This document shows positions 5,999 to 12,544 of a stretch of 12,544 nt of DNA, in pieces. The DNA is from Holosporales bacterium. GTDB lineage: Bacteria > Pseudomonadota > Alphaproteobacteria > BNTO01. The stretch covers positions 1 to 12,544 of the forward strand of contig JAISXM010000071.1 in assembly GCA_031270515.1 (NCBI GenBank). Direction: 5' to 3'. The position numbers and the translations under genes were made by a program. How positions within the stretch are numbered: the first letter of the stretch is position 1; each line of letters opens with the position of its first letter. The notes under the pieces are model-generated. The model saw only the letters and a program-made list of their open reading frames with translations. It searched no databases and was not told the origin of the DNA.

Positions 5999-8179
5999 TT
6001 ACTTTATATTATTCTGCGCCAAACAATCATAAAGTACCTGCTCCACTCTAACAAAACGTGCGCGATCGGATGCAATAGGTATAAACATATTGAATAAACC
6101 TATATATTTCTCCTGTATTGAAAAAAGGAACGCTTGTTTCTCGTTAATTTCATTCAATAATAATTCCGGAAGTTCGCCTCCGCAGGTTTGTCTCAAGTCA
6201 TCCAAAAACGCCATCGTTTTTATATACACCGGATTTGTATTCGGATCGAACGCTTGCGTCCTTATATTTCGCCAAACAGGCGCGGCTAAGTGATGCGTAC
6301 GATCTTGTATCGCCCGATCAATTCTTCCTTGCAAATAATAGACCCCATTTAAAACTGCATCGAGAAACTCCACATCATCAAACTGCCCCAGATTAGTTGA
6401 TATATCATCAATTTTTGCGTCAATTGCGACGACAGGGTGTTCGTTTTGCCATTCAAGAATGTTAAGTAGGTGGAGTAGCTGCTTTGAACATTCGGATGAA
6501 TTCTCTCTGATGTCGCGCTGCCATCTAGCGAACCATCCCTCCAATACAACCTTTGCGACCTCTGCGCTAGGGCTTACTCCATGTGGAGGCGCCCACATTC
6601 CTTTCCTAATTGCTAATATTTTTTTTCTATAAAAATCGCGGTTCTGTATATCGAGATCAGGGTATTCGTGATTACGTAGCCACGAATATTGATCTGATTC
6701 TTGGGGGCTTATTTGGTATAGCTGTTGCGCAGCATCTTCTGAAAAATGCGGATTAAAATCGCGCAATTGCGCCCGAGTGTTTATTATATCATCCCTCAAT
6801 TCAACAATTTGGTGCATAGCACGTAAGGCTTCTGTCCCATACCTCAGACCGTAAACACAATCAGAAGCGGGCACAGTTTCATCCGCAGGGCCCGTTTGAT
6901 GCAGGGTTTGTTTTATAAAAGAAAGAGTACTGTTTATTTTATCCAGAACGAGTACCATCTGCTCGAATTGTTTCAGACGACGCTCCGATTTCATATACGT
7001 CTCCAACTTAGGCAGGTCACGACGATGTACGAAAAAAAGATTGCCTCTTTTGTGTGTCCGCGTGTATTTCTGTGCAACATTAGATAGAGTTGGCGCACGC
7101 TTTACTGCATCCAGAATTCGACTTGCGGCAACTTCAATTGGCAAAATACCTAGATAAATGAATTTTATTGGCTGAAGATCATTTGCAATCGCTTCAAATC
7201 TGTTCTGTATTGCAATGCGGGTGTTTCGTGATTTTTCGACCATATCGAAGAATGCTTTCGGATATACGTCGGACAGAGGCGGTGCTGCCTCACCTTTGTT
7301 TAACGTCTCAAGTTGTTCCGCGGACAGAGGTAGCGCTTCCTCACCTTCGTTTAACATCTCAAGTTGTTCCGCGGACAAAAGCTGTTCGCTTCTTTGTCTT
7401 AGCAAACTAACACAGTTGTTAAATCCAACAAAACCTTGATCACTGCTCATGTCTAAAGGCTCCCAACGTTCCACCAAAAATCGAGTCCTTCGCTTATACC
7501 GATCATTATAAGTGTTAATTATTGTACTAAATACTTCGAGCAATCCTAATACGTCTTTAAGAGATTCCACGTCATAAAATGCGTGTATACTACCTGCAAT
7601 TTCATCAAGCGTTGCGCCTATCGTTCTAGTCGGATCGCCATTCCATTTACTCAAAACCTCCAACAGATCAAACACACCACAATTGTCATCCGTTCTCATT
7701 GCTTGTCCTATGCTGCATCCCCATTTCGTCCATCCACCACACAAATACGCGAGCAACTCTGAGCCAGTGTTTAACTCATCAGGATGGATAGCAATACTCC
7801 ACGATCGCGGTGATTTAAATGGATCTTTTCGCCTGAGCCAGAAGCTTGGCCCTTTAGCATGGAGTCTTATAAACTGTTCATCAGTGTTCATAAATTCAAT
7901 ATTAGAGGTTCCGCTCCACTGTTCTTCTATCGACTGTGCTTCGTCTTGCAGCTCAGTAATATAACTTGCGACATGGATAACTTCTGGATGCTGGCGAAGA
8001 GGTTGCAGCTGCTCATTCTTTATTATATCAATTCTTTGGTATATATCATTCTTAAGTCCATTTATTTGATCGGAATTTTTGTCGGAATCAGCTTGGGATA
8101 CTGCAACTGCGAGCTCCTGACTGGACGCGATTCCTTCGACTGCCAACATTGCGATCATGAGCAGCGGAACATTTCTCAT
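5999..8179 (-). CDS. Large secreted protein of unknown function
   Basis: I do not recognise this 726-residue protein. It starts with a probable Sec signal peptide (MRNVPLLMIAMLAVEGIASS), so it is probably exported or periplasmic. The rest is largely hydrophilic and probably helical, with many charged heptad-like stretches and no convincing further membrane helix. Four Cys lie in the first third, around CGGWTKWGC and DDNCGVF. A 17-residue repeat occurs twice at about 270-303 (LSAEQLEMLNEGEEALP and LSAEQLETLNKGEAAPP). The ATG at 8177-8179 is preceded by a weak AGG eight bases upstream. It is a single gene, convergent with pgi, with palindromic elements on both sides. In a host-associated bacterium a secreted effector or envelope protein is possible, but nothing in the sequence proves it. 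Confidence 0.75.
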   Translation of the reverse strand: MRNVPLLMIAMLAVEGIASSQELAVAVSQADSDKNSDQINGLKNDIYQRIDIIKNEQLQPLRQHPEVIHVASYITELQDEAQSIEEQWSGTSNIEFMNTDEQFIRLHAKGPSFWLRRKDPFKSPRSWSIAIHPDELNTGSELLAYLCGGWTKWGCSIGQAMRTDDNCGVFDLLEVLSKWNGDPTRTIGATLDEIAGSIHAFYDVESLKDVLGLLEVFSTIINTYNDRYKRRTRFLVERWEPLDMSSDQGFVGFNNCVSLLRQRSEQLLSAEQLEMLNEGEEALPLSAEQLETLNKGEAAPPLSDVYPKAFFDMVEKSRNTRIAIQNRFEAIANDLQPIKFIYLGILPIEVAASRILDAVKRAPTLSNVAQKYTRTHKRGNLFFVHRRDLPKLETYMKSERRLKQFEQMVLVLDKINSTLSFIKQTLHQTGPADETVPASDCVYGLRYGTEALRAMHQIVELRDDIINTRAQLRDFNPHFSEDAAQQLYQISPQESDQYSWLRNHEYPDLDIQNRDFYRKKILAIRKGMWAPPHGVSPSAEVAKVVLEGWFARWQRDIRENSSECSKQLLHLLNILEWQNEHPVVAIDAKIDDISTNLGQFDDVEFLDAVLNGVYYLQGRIDRAIQDRTHHLAAPVWRNIRTQAFDPNTNPVYIKTMAFLDDLRQTCGGELPELLLNEINEKQAFLFSIQEKYIGLFNMFIPIASDRARFVRVEQVLYDCLAQNNIK
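7271..7372 (-). repeat. In-frame 51-bp tandem duplication
   Basis: Two adjacent copies, 7271-7321 and 7322-7372, encode 17 residues each in the secreted protein. They differ at a handful of positions. Confidence 0.85.
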
Positions 8180-8256
8180 AAATTAGCCTGTTATTTTACC
8201 ATCTCCTAATGTCGATGGTACATTCGTTTGGGCTATTGTTCAATGTGCGGCCTAGA

Positions 8257-8342
8257 CCTGTGCATAAAAACAATTTGAATCTTTATCCTTGCCCAGCCTT
8301 GTTTTGCAACAACGTTCAAATCGTTTGTTACGGGGCCCCTGC
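8257..8342 (+). repeat. Palindromic MITE-like element, copy 4
   Basis: About 86 bp, opening CCTGTGCATAAAAACAAT and closing TTCAAATCGTTTGTTACG followed by GGGCCCC. It lies upstream of the secreted protein gene, in the gap 8180-8616. No gene is visible in that gap; it holds copies 4 and 5 and the rnpB promoter. Confidence 0.75.
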
Positions 8343-8403
8343 CTAAATTCACCAGAGTAAACGATAGGAAGGTTCGTTATAATACAATGCTTAAACGAAA
8401 ACA

Positions 8404-8489
8404 CCGGGGTCCCAGAACAAACAATTTGAAGTTCGTTGTCTTACAATGCTTAGATTAAAATAAAAATTCACATTGTTTTTATGGGCAGG
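8404..8489 (-). repeat. Palindromic MITE-like element, copy 5
   Basis: 86 bp in the opposite orientation to copy 4. On the minus strand it opens CCTGCCCATAAAAACAAT and closes GTTCTGGGACCCCGG. It is the same length as copy 1 and its closest relative, but the flanking dinucleotides are no longer TA. Confidence 0.8.
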
Positions 8490-8581
8490 AATGCGATTGA
8501 TGTAATCCTGAGGGGCAGTAACCAAGGTTACAAATGGAAGTACTCTGAGCAGGCACGACAAAATCTTTCCGCCGTCGGGAA

Positions 8582-8611
8582 TTGAAATAGCGCGCAACTT
8601 CTGCGTATACT
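8582..8611 (+). promoter_or_regulatory. Promoter of the RNase P RNA gene
   Basis: TTGAAA at 8582-8587 and TATACT at 8606-8611 are separated by 18 bp. The predicted start, about seven bases downstream, coincides with the 5' strand of helix P1. Confidence 0.75.
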
Positions 8612-8616
8612 GTTAC

Positions 8617-9113
8617 CCGAAGGGTCGTGTAGCTGCTGTGACGGTAAGTCATAGAGGAAAGTCCGGGCTCCATACAAACATAGTGCCGGATAACGTCCGG
8701 CGGGGGGCGCCACATTAGCCAATTGCAATAGCAACGCTTGTGTTGGCGCGCCTTAGGGAAAGTGCAACAGAAAAGATACCGCTGACATCGTCAGTAAGGG
8801 TGAAATGGTGCGGTAAGAGCGCACCGCGTTCGTGGTAACATGGACGGCATTGCAAACCCCACTAGGAGCAAGGCCGAATAGGAGTCCGTTTTCGAAAGAG
8901 AGAGCGTGTTTGTCGTTTGGACTCGGGTGGGCTGCTTGAGCTTGTTGGTAACAGCAAGCCTAGATGAATAGCTACAGACGGACACTGATCACGCAATAGC
9001 TGTACACGGTTATAGTGGATTTGCGTCGTCGTACGTAAAGATCGTAATGTGATCGTGATGCGCACAGACGAGGCAAGTGTCCTGAACAGAACCCGGCTTA
9101 TAGGCCCTTCGCG
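8617..9113 (+). ncRNA. rnpB: RNase P RNA (type A), with enlarged arms
   Basis: This is the catalytic RNA of RNase P, which removes 5' leaders from tRNA precursors. The conserved 5' block AGAGGAAAGTCCGGGCTCC is at 8653-8671. AGGGTGAAA followed by the hairpin GGTGCGGTAAGAGCGCACC is at 8798-8825. CTGCTTGAGC, CCTAGATGAAT and ACAGAACCCGGCTTA follow in family order. Helix P1 closes the molecule: 8618-8626 pairs with 9103-9111 (CGAAGGGTC with GGCCCTTCG). At about 497 nt it is longer than the E. coli RNA (377 nt). The excess is mainly an extended arm at the P18 position (stem 8980-8986 with 9076-9082) and an extra hairpin near 8707-8749. The ends are placed from P1 pairing and could be off by a few bases. 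It is convergent with the zeta/APH kinase gene, 49 bp away. Confidence 0.93.
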
Positions 9114-9162
9114 AGACTGATCACTGCGAGACTTAACACAGTAAGGGCGCAGTAAAAGGTCG

Positions 9163-10998
9163 TTAAAACTTTATGTCGGGCATAGTTTGCGCCATAAACT
9201 GAATGTAATTGCGCTCAATATCCGCCCACATTTCGCACATCTGCGCAAAAATCTCTGTGCTGAGCACTCCCTCCGTAAAGCGCTCGTAATACATGAGGAT
9301 CGAGTTCTGCAATTTGTTCGGAATCCTGCAGCTGATGCGAGCCAAATCCGCCTCTGGAATTGACACGCCAAAGAATGCAAAATCCAAAATCGACAATATA
9401 TTTAAGTCTTCGTCGATGATGATATTGCCTACGTTAAGGTCTCCATGAATGGCAACCAAAGGCATGCGGCTTTCTATCTGTTCAAGATTTTCAATCCCCG
9501 AATAATTCTTATAAAACGGAATCTCGCCCATCACATCCTTCAAAAATGTCGACAACCTTCTTTGTAACTGGCGCGGAGGTTGCAGTTTGTGAATCGTATG
9601 AAAACACTGAGCAATCTGTTTCCCCAAAAAATCAATTTGCGCATCAGTCAAACTATCCAAATCCATAGAAGAAAGCGTCGTCCCCTCAACTTTTTTATGC
9701 ACGGAAAACGGACGCAGGCCGTCGAAATAAATCCTCGCGTCCGGAGCAGGCACGCTATCTTTCACGAAATCAATCGCGGCGACATCAGTTTTTATCGCGC
9801 GCGCAAAGCAACTGCCACGCGGAAAACGGGCGATATAGTGGGTTGCCCCGAGCGTCACATCAAATACAAAGTTCGTCCAGCCAGTGCTGATTGGCGTTAT
9901 AGTCAGCGGGGGCAATAAATTTAAATGATTACAAAGTGCACGATTGGACATTAATATTGCTTCGAATTTCTCATCTTTATTGAAGTACATCTTTTTTCCG
10001 TAAAAATCCCGTTTGGCCCGCACCAGCTGTTCCACGTCCACGCGCGGGATGTCGGCGATATCCTTGTGCTGCTCAGAGGACAGCTTCGCAAAAAACGCCT
10101 CATCCAAAACATCGGATTCGGCAACGCATTCATGTGAATACGAATTCCAAAGTATGGCCCCTCTGCAATTTGATATTTGGCGCAAATTTGATATTTGACG
10201 CAAAGAAAGCTGGAGCATGTCAAAAAAATAATTCGAACTTGTTGGCGTAACAACGCGTCCTTCTTGTTGTTGCCTTTTTAAAATAAACTCATCCGACAGC
10301 GCCTTTGGAACGGCGAGCACGTTATATAGCGTGCGATAATCGGGCTGCGTTAACGTCGCGAAATATGACTCAAATCTTGGATCAAGTACTGTCAGCTCCA
10401 ACAATATGCTGTAACGATTTTCTATTAATTTTTCAAGCACCCGGAACAATAGCAACAATGCAAATCCGTTCGTTCGTTCACGCACCATACCGTGATCCAA
10501 CTGGCGTTTTATGTGCTCGTATTCCGGATGAAACTTCGCGAAGTGCCGTACCGCAACATGCACAAAGCCGTGGGCAATGTTGTCTTTGACCGCCGCATAT
10601 AGCTGTGTCGTTTTGCCACTGCCAGATTGCCCAACCAAGCGGATTATGTACGGGGGGCGGGTGTCCGGCGGGAAGTGCTCGGCGCCTTCGATGCTTGCGA
10701 GGTATGCAGCTTGGGCGATCGCTTCAAACTCTGCGCTAAAAATGTCGTACTTATAGTTTGTGGCGGAATTGTTTCTGCTGTCCCTCGCGCAGCTGGCCTT
10801 GGAATCGCCCACGCAATCCTTCGCGCAGCTGGGCGGGGAATCGCCCACGCAATCCTTCGCGCAGCTGGGCTGGGAATCGCCCACGCAATCCTTCGCGCAG
10901 CTGGGCTGGGAATCGCCCACGCAATCCTTCGCGAACGTTTCATATATAGAAGCAATCGCGTCGGATCTCATCGCCTGAGTAGGTACGCATTGCTCCAT
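9163..10998 (-). CDS. Zeta-toxin-like P-loop kinase fused to APH-type kinase
   Basis: The 611-residue product joins two kinase-like domains. Residues 1-80 hold four 12-residue Cys-containing repeats (AKDCVGDSQPSC type, 23-70). Residues about 115-260 form a P-loop domain: Walker A GQSGSGKTT at 123-131, then FAKFHPEYEHIKRQ, RERTNGF and ILLELTVLDP. These follow the motif order of zeta-toxin/PezT kinases, which phosphorylate UDP-GlcNAc. By eye, the usual catalytic Asp before the HP pair is Arg151, so activity or substrate may differ. Residues about 360-600 form an aminoglycoside/choline-kinase-type domain: ISTGWTNFVFDV, YIARFPRG, the Brenner motif HGDLNVGN at 518-525 and ILDF at 537-540. The start ATG has AGGA seven bases upstream. 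It lies 15 nt after the LON-domain gene, so the two are probably co-transcribed. The substrate of either domain is unknown; resistance to aminoglycosides should not be assumed. Confidence 0.8.
   Translation of the reverse strand: MEQCVPTQAMRSDAIASIYETFAKDCVGDSQPSCAKDCVGDSQPSCAKDCVGDSPPSCAKDCVGDSKASCARDSRNNSATNYKYDIFSAEFEAIAQAAYLASIEGAEHFPPDTRPPYIIRLVGQSGSGKTTQLYAAVKDNIAHGFVHVAVRHFAKFHPEYEHIKRQLDHGMVRERTNGFALLLLFRVLEKLIENRYSILLELTVLDPRFESYFATLTQPDYRTLYNVLAVPKALSDEFILKRQQQEGRVVTPTSSNYFFDMLQLSLRQISNLRQISNCRGAILWNSYSHECVAESDVLDEAFFAKLSSEQHKDIADIPRVDVEQLVRAKRDFYGKKMYFNKDEKFEAILMSNRALCNHLNLLPPLTITPISTGWTNFVFDVTLGATHYIARFPRGSCFARAIKTDVAAIDFVKDSVPAPDARIYFDGLRPFSVHKKVEGTTLSSMDLDSLTDAQIDFLGKQIAQCFHTIHKLQPPRQLQRRLSTFLKDVMGEIPFYKNYSGIENLEQIESRMPLVAIHGDLNVGNIIIDEDLNILSILDFAFFGVSIPEADLARISCRIPNKLQNSILMYYERFTEGVLSTEIFAQMCEMWADIERNYIQFMAQTMPDIKF
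10168..10204 (-). repeat. In-frame 18-bp duplication
   Basis: Two adjacent 18-bp copies, with TTTGATATTTG anchors 18 bp apart (10169 and 10187), encode LRQISN twice (about residues 266-277) between the two kinase domains. Confidence 0.8.
10789..10932 (-). repeat. 36-bp tandem repeat, four copies, in coding sequence
   Basis: Four units encode AKDCVGDSQPSC, AKDCVGDSQPSC, AKDCVGDSPPSC and AKDCVGDSKASC at residues 23-70 of the kinase fusion. A fifth, decayed unit (ARDSRNNS) follows. The units are almost identical in DNA, which points to recent expansion. They leave several other frames open, including a spurious antisense frame. Confidence 0.9.
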
Positions 10999-11013
10999 AG
11001 CGATTTCCTTTCG

Positions 11014-11667
11014 CTAATGATACGAGAGAGAGTCTCTCGTAAATGAATCTAGCTCGATGAGCGACGTCACCAATTGCGACTGCTCCACGTAACGATCCAT
11101 CTCCAACAATGCCTGCCTCTCGCGAGAATCGAACGGACACGCCATCATTAGCAACGTGATCAGCCGTTCGTTCGACATTTCCGAAAGCTCCTCCCAGTTA
11201 GGGGGAAACTGCAACTTTTGGTAATAATTTTTCAACGCACGCATTAATCGCTGGCGGTCGAACGAAAAATCCGCTTCATGAACAATATCCGTTGGGTATT
11301 TGTCATAGGAAACCTCCACGGCCCGTTTTGCGCCTTCAGGAGGCAGCTCTCGCACGATCTCAAATCGGCAAACGCCCCGCACGACAAGCACAAGCTGCCC
11401 ATCGCCACTTTCGCCTATGTCCCAAATGCGTCCTGCACAGCCATAACGAAAAACGTCATCACTGGGCGCGTTTGGGTCGTCGCGAAATTGCACGAGCCCC
11501 ATGTAATTGTCGCTGTGAAGAGCGTCCGTTATTGACAGGAAGTTGCCAAAATCCGAAATAGACAGCTTCAGCTCCGAACGAGGCATCAAAATCACGCCAT
11601 GCAAAGGCAATAACGTAAGCACTTTGGGCAAATCCTTGTTTTGGACATTCAATGTGTTAAACCGCAT
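11014..11667 (-). CDS. LON substrate-binding-domain protein (no protease domain)
   Basis: The 217-residue protein matches the N-terminal substrate-binding domain of Lon protease (PF02190). The typical opening LTLLPLHGVILMPRSELKLSI is at about 17-37. YMGLVQF is followed by GCAGRIWDIGESGDGQLVLVVRGVCRFEI in the expected order, and the C-terminal helical part runs from about 135. There is no AAA+ or Ser-Lys protease domain; stand-alone proteins of this type are common in alphaproteobacteria and their role is not settled. AGGCGAG lies a few bases before the ATG. The stop is 15 nt before the kinase-fusion start, suggesting one transcript with this gene first. Confidence 0.85.
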   Translation of the reverse strand: MRFNTLNVQNKDLPKVLTLLPLHGVILMPRSELKLSISDFGNFLSITDALHSDNYMGLVQFRDDPNAPSDDVFRYGCAGRIWDIGESGDGQLVLVVRGVCRFEIVRELPPEGAKRAVEVSYDKYPTDIVHEADFSFDRQRLMRALKNYYQKLQFPPNWEELSEMSNERLITLLMMACPFDSRERQALLEMDRYVEQSQLVTSLIELDSFTRDSLSYH

Positions 11668-11730
11668 ATAACTCGCCTAAAGCACTCTAGCACCTCGAGT
11701 ATTACAAAAAAAGAGGCGGGATACAATATG

Positions 11731-11814
11731 CCTAATCGCAAAAAAAATTGAATTTTTGTTGAGAACAAAGACTTGTAAGACAACGAATTTCAACTTGTTT
11801 GTATAGGAACTCGG
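11731..11814 (+). repeat. Palindromic MITE-like element, degenerate copy 6
   Basis: About 84 bp with the family core GACTTGTAAGACAACGAA and eroded arms (AAAAAAATTGAA, then TTTCAACTTGTTTGTATAGG). It lies between the transporter and LON-domain genes. TA flanks are not clear. Confidence 0.6.
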
Positions 11815-11830
11815 TGTCTTTATCCAGCGG

Positions 11831-12544
11831 CTATATATCGCGTATCCTAAATACCATAGTAAACACAAGTATTACAATGCATCTAACAGCTAGCGTCTCA
11901 AGCACATATCCTTGCAAAATCACATTAATCGACGCAGGAACAGGACTCCAAACATAGAATGCCAACATGCTAAACACTACATTATCGATAATGCTCGACG
12001 CCAGCACGGAAATGGCGCCCGCCGCCTTCGCGACTGCGCAGTGTGCACTGTGGCGCATCTTTTCAAAGAAGCACACATTGCAAAATTGGCTCGCCAAAAA
12101 CGCAGCAAGACTTGCACACAAAAGGCGCAACGATGGCGTAAACAAGCGCGCCATTGCTTGATAGTTTAAGTACGCCTGCTGTGTAAATGGATCTTCCGCC
12201 AAAAAGAAAGGTTTATGCATAAGCGATATTATCAAACTGAATGCAAAAAATGTGTACACCACAAATGTTAAATAAATGCATCGCGTGGCCTCTTGCTTGC
12301 CGTATTTGGAGGACAGCATTGTATTTGATAAAAATGTCGTCGTAAATAACACAGTCCCAAGAGGAAGGGCAGACGGAAGCAATGAATATTTTGTGATGTG
12401 CAAAACCTGAATGTTCGCAAGGCAAACAGCAATGCTGTTGTATACGCAAAGCCCAGTCTTTCCCGCCAATTTATGTAAAAGTTTCAAAAATGCTAGCGAC
12501 ACAATCAATATCAGCAATGAGATGGCTTCTGGCGGAGCACTGTG
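11831..12544 (-). CDS. Queuosine-precursor transporter, YhhQ/VUT family (5' end outside window)
   Basis: The frame stays open to the right edge (HSAPPEAISLLILIVSLAF), so the start is not in this window; a TTG at 12515-12517 is internal or at best a weak alternative. About 237 residues are visible, close to the usual full length of about 220-240. Around six hydrophobic segments indicate an inner-membrane protein. Family features are ANIQVLHITKYSLLPSALP, then GTVLFTTTFLSN, SSKYGKQEATRC, and later ASLAAFLASQFCNVCFFEKM and SSIIDNVVFSMLAFYVW. The family imports the queuosine precursors preQ0 or preQ1, used to modify the wobble base of GUN-anticodon tRNAs. In the usual D-x-x-x-E-KYG stretch the acidic residues appear changed (NTMLSSKYG), so specificity is less certain. 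Confidence 0.8.
   Translation of the reverse strand, partial: HSAPPEAISLLILIVSLAFLKLLHKLAGKTGLCVYNSIAVCLANIQVLHITKYSLLPSALPLGTVLFTTTFLSNTMLSSKYGKQEATRCIYLTFVVYTFFAFSLIISLMHKPFFLAEDPFTQQAYLNYQAMARLFTPSLRLLCASLAAFLASQFCNVCFFEKMRHSAHCAVAKAAGAISVLASSIIDNVVFSMLAFYVWSPVPASINVILQGYVLETLAVRCIVILVFTMVFRIRDI

Noticed and set aside
8391..8597. Short minus-strand frame containing transposase-like tail residues
   Set aside because: The similarity to the transposase-region peptide comes only from both containing the palindromic element; no transposase sequence extends beyond it.
9123..9153. Intrinsic terminator between rnpB and the kinase gene
   Set aside because: ACTGCG and CGCAGT can pair, but the loop is 19 nt and no T-run follows on either strand.
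10627..11046. 139-residue plus-strand reading frame
   Set aside because: It is antisense to the kinase fusion and is kept open only by the 36-bp repeat; its peptide is just the mirrored repeat.

Overview
The window looks like a piece of an alphaproteobacterial chromosome, most plausibly a host-associated or intracellular lineage such as Holosporales. This is inferred from the RNase P RNA type, the LON-domain protein, the glycolytic pgi gene, secreted proteins of unknown family, decayed insertion sequences and heavy repeat content. No marker in the window fixes the genus.

Layout from left to right. Positions 1-168 hold no confident gene. Positions 177-976 are a decayed IS630-family insertion sequence with recognisable 34-bp terminal inverted repeats. 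Its transposase has lost the first DNA-binding segment, carries a frameshift and two nonsense codons, and is interrupted by an 86-bp TA-flanked palindromic element. The right IS end supplies the last seven codons and the stop of a secreted calcineurin-like metallophosphoesterase (953-2728, minus). Next come a DUF2628-like membrane protein (3070-3912, plus), a 34-bp tandem array, a 41-bp tandem array, and a compact glucose-6-phosphate isomerase gene (4598-5842, plus). A large secreted protein of unknown function follows (5999-8179, minus). Then comes the RNase P RNA gene with its own promoter (about 8617-9113, plus). After it is a minus-strand pair: a LON substrate-binding-domain protein (11014-11667), followed 15 nt downstream by a zeta-toxin-like P-loop kinase fused to an APH-type kinase (9163-10998). 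The 5'-truncated end of a queuosine-precursor transporter (YhhQ/VUT family) closes the window.

The strongest structural theme is repeats. A family of roughly 82-109-bp palindromic, MITE-like elements sits in nearly every intergenic gap (five clear copies, two degenerate), and one copy lies inside the dead transposase. Tandem repeats inside reading frames all have periods that are multiples of three (6, 18, 24, 36, 51 bp), while the two intergenic arrays do not (34 and 41 bp). The RNase P RNA has an unusually enlarged P18-position arm. The genes are mostly unrelated in function; the only likely operon is LON-domain protein plus zeta/APH kinase.
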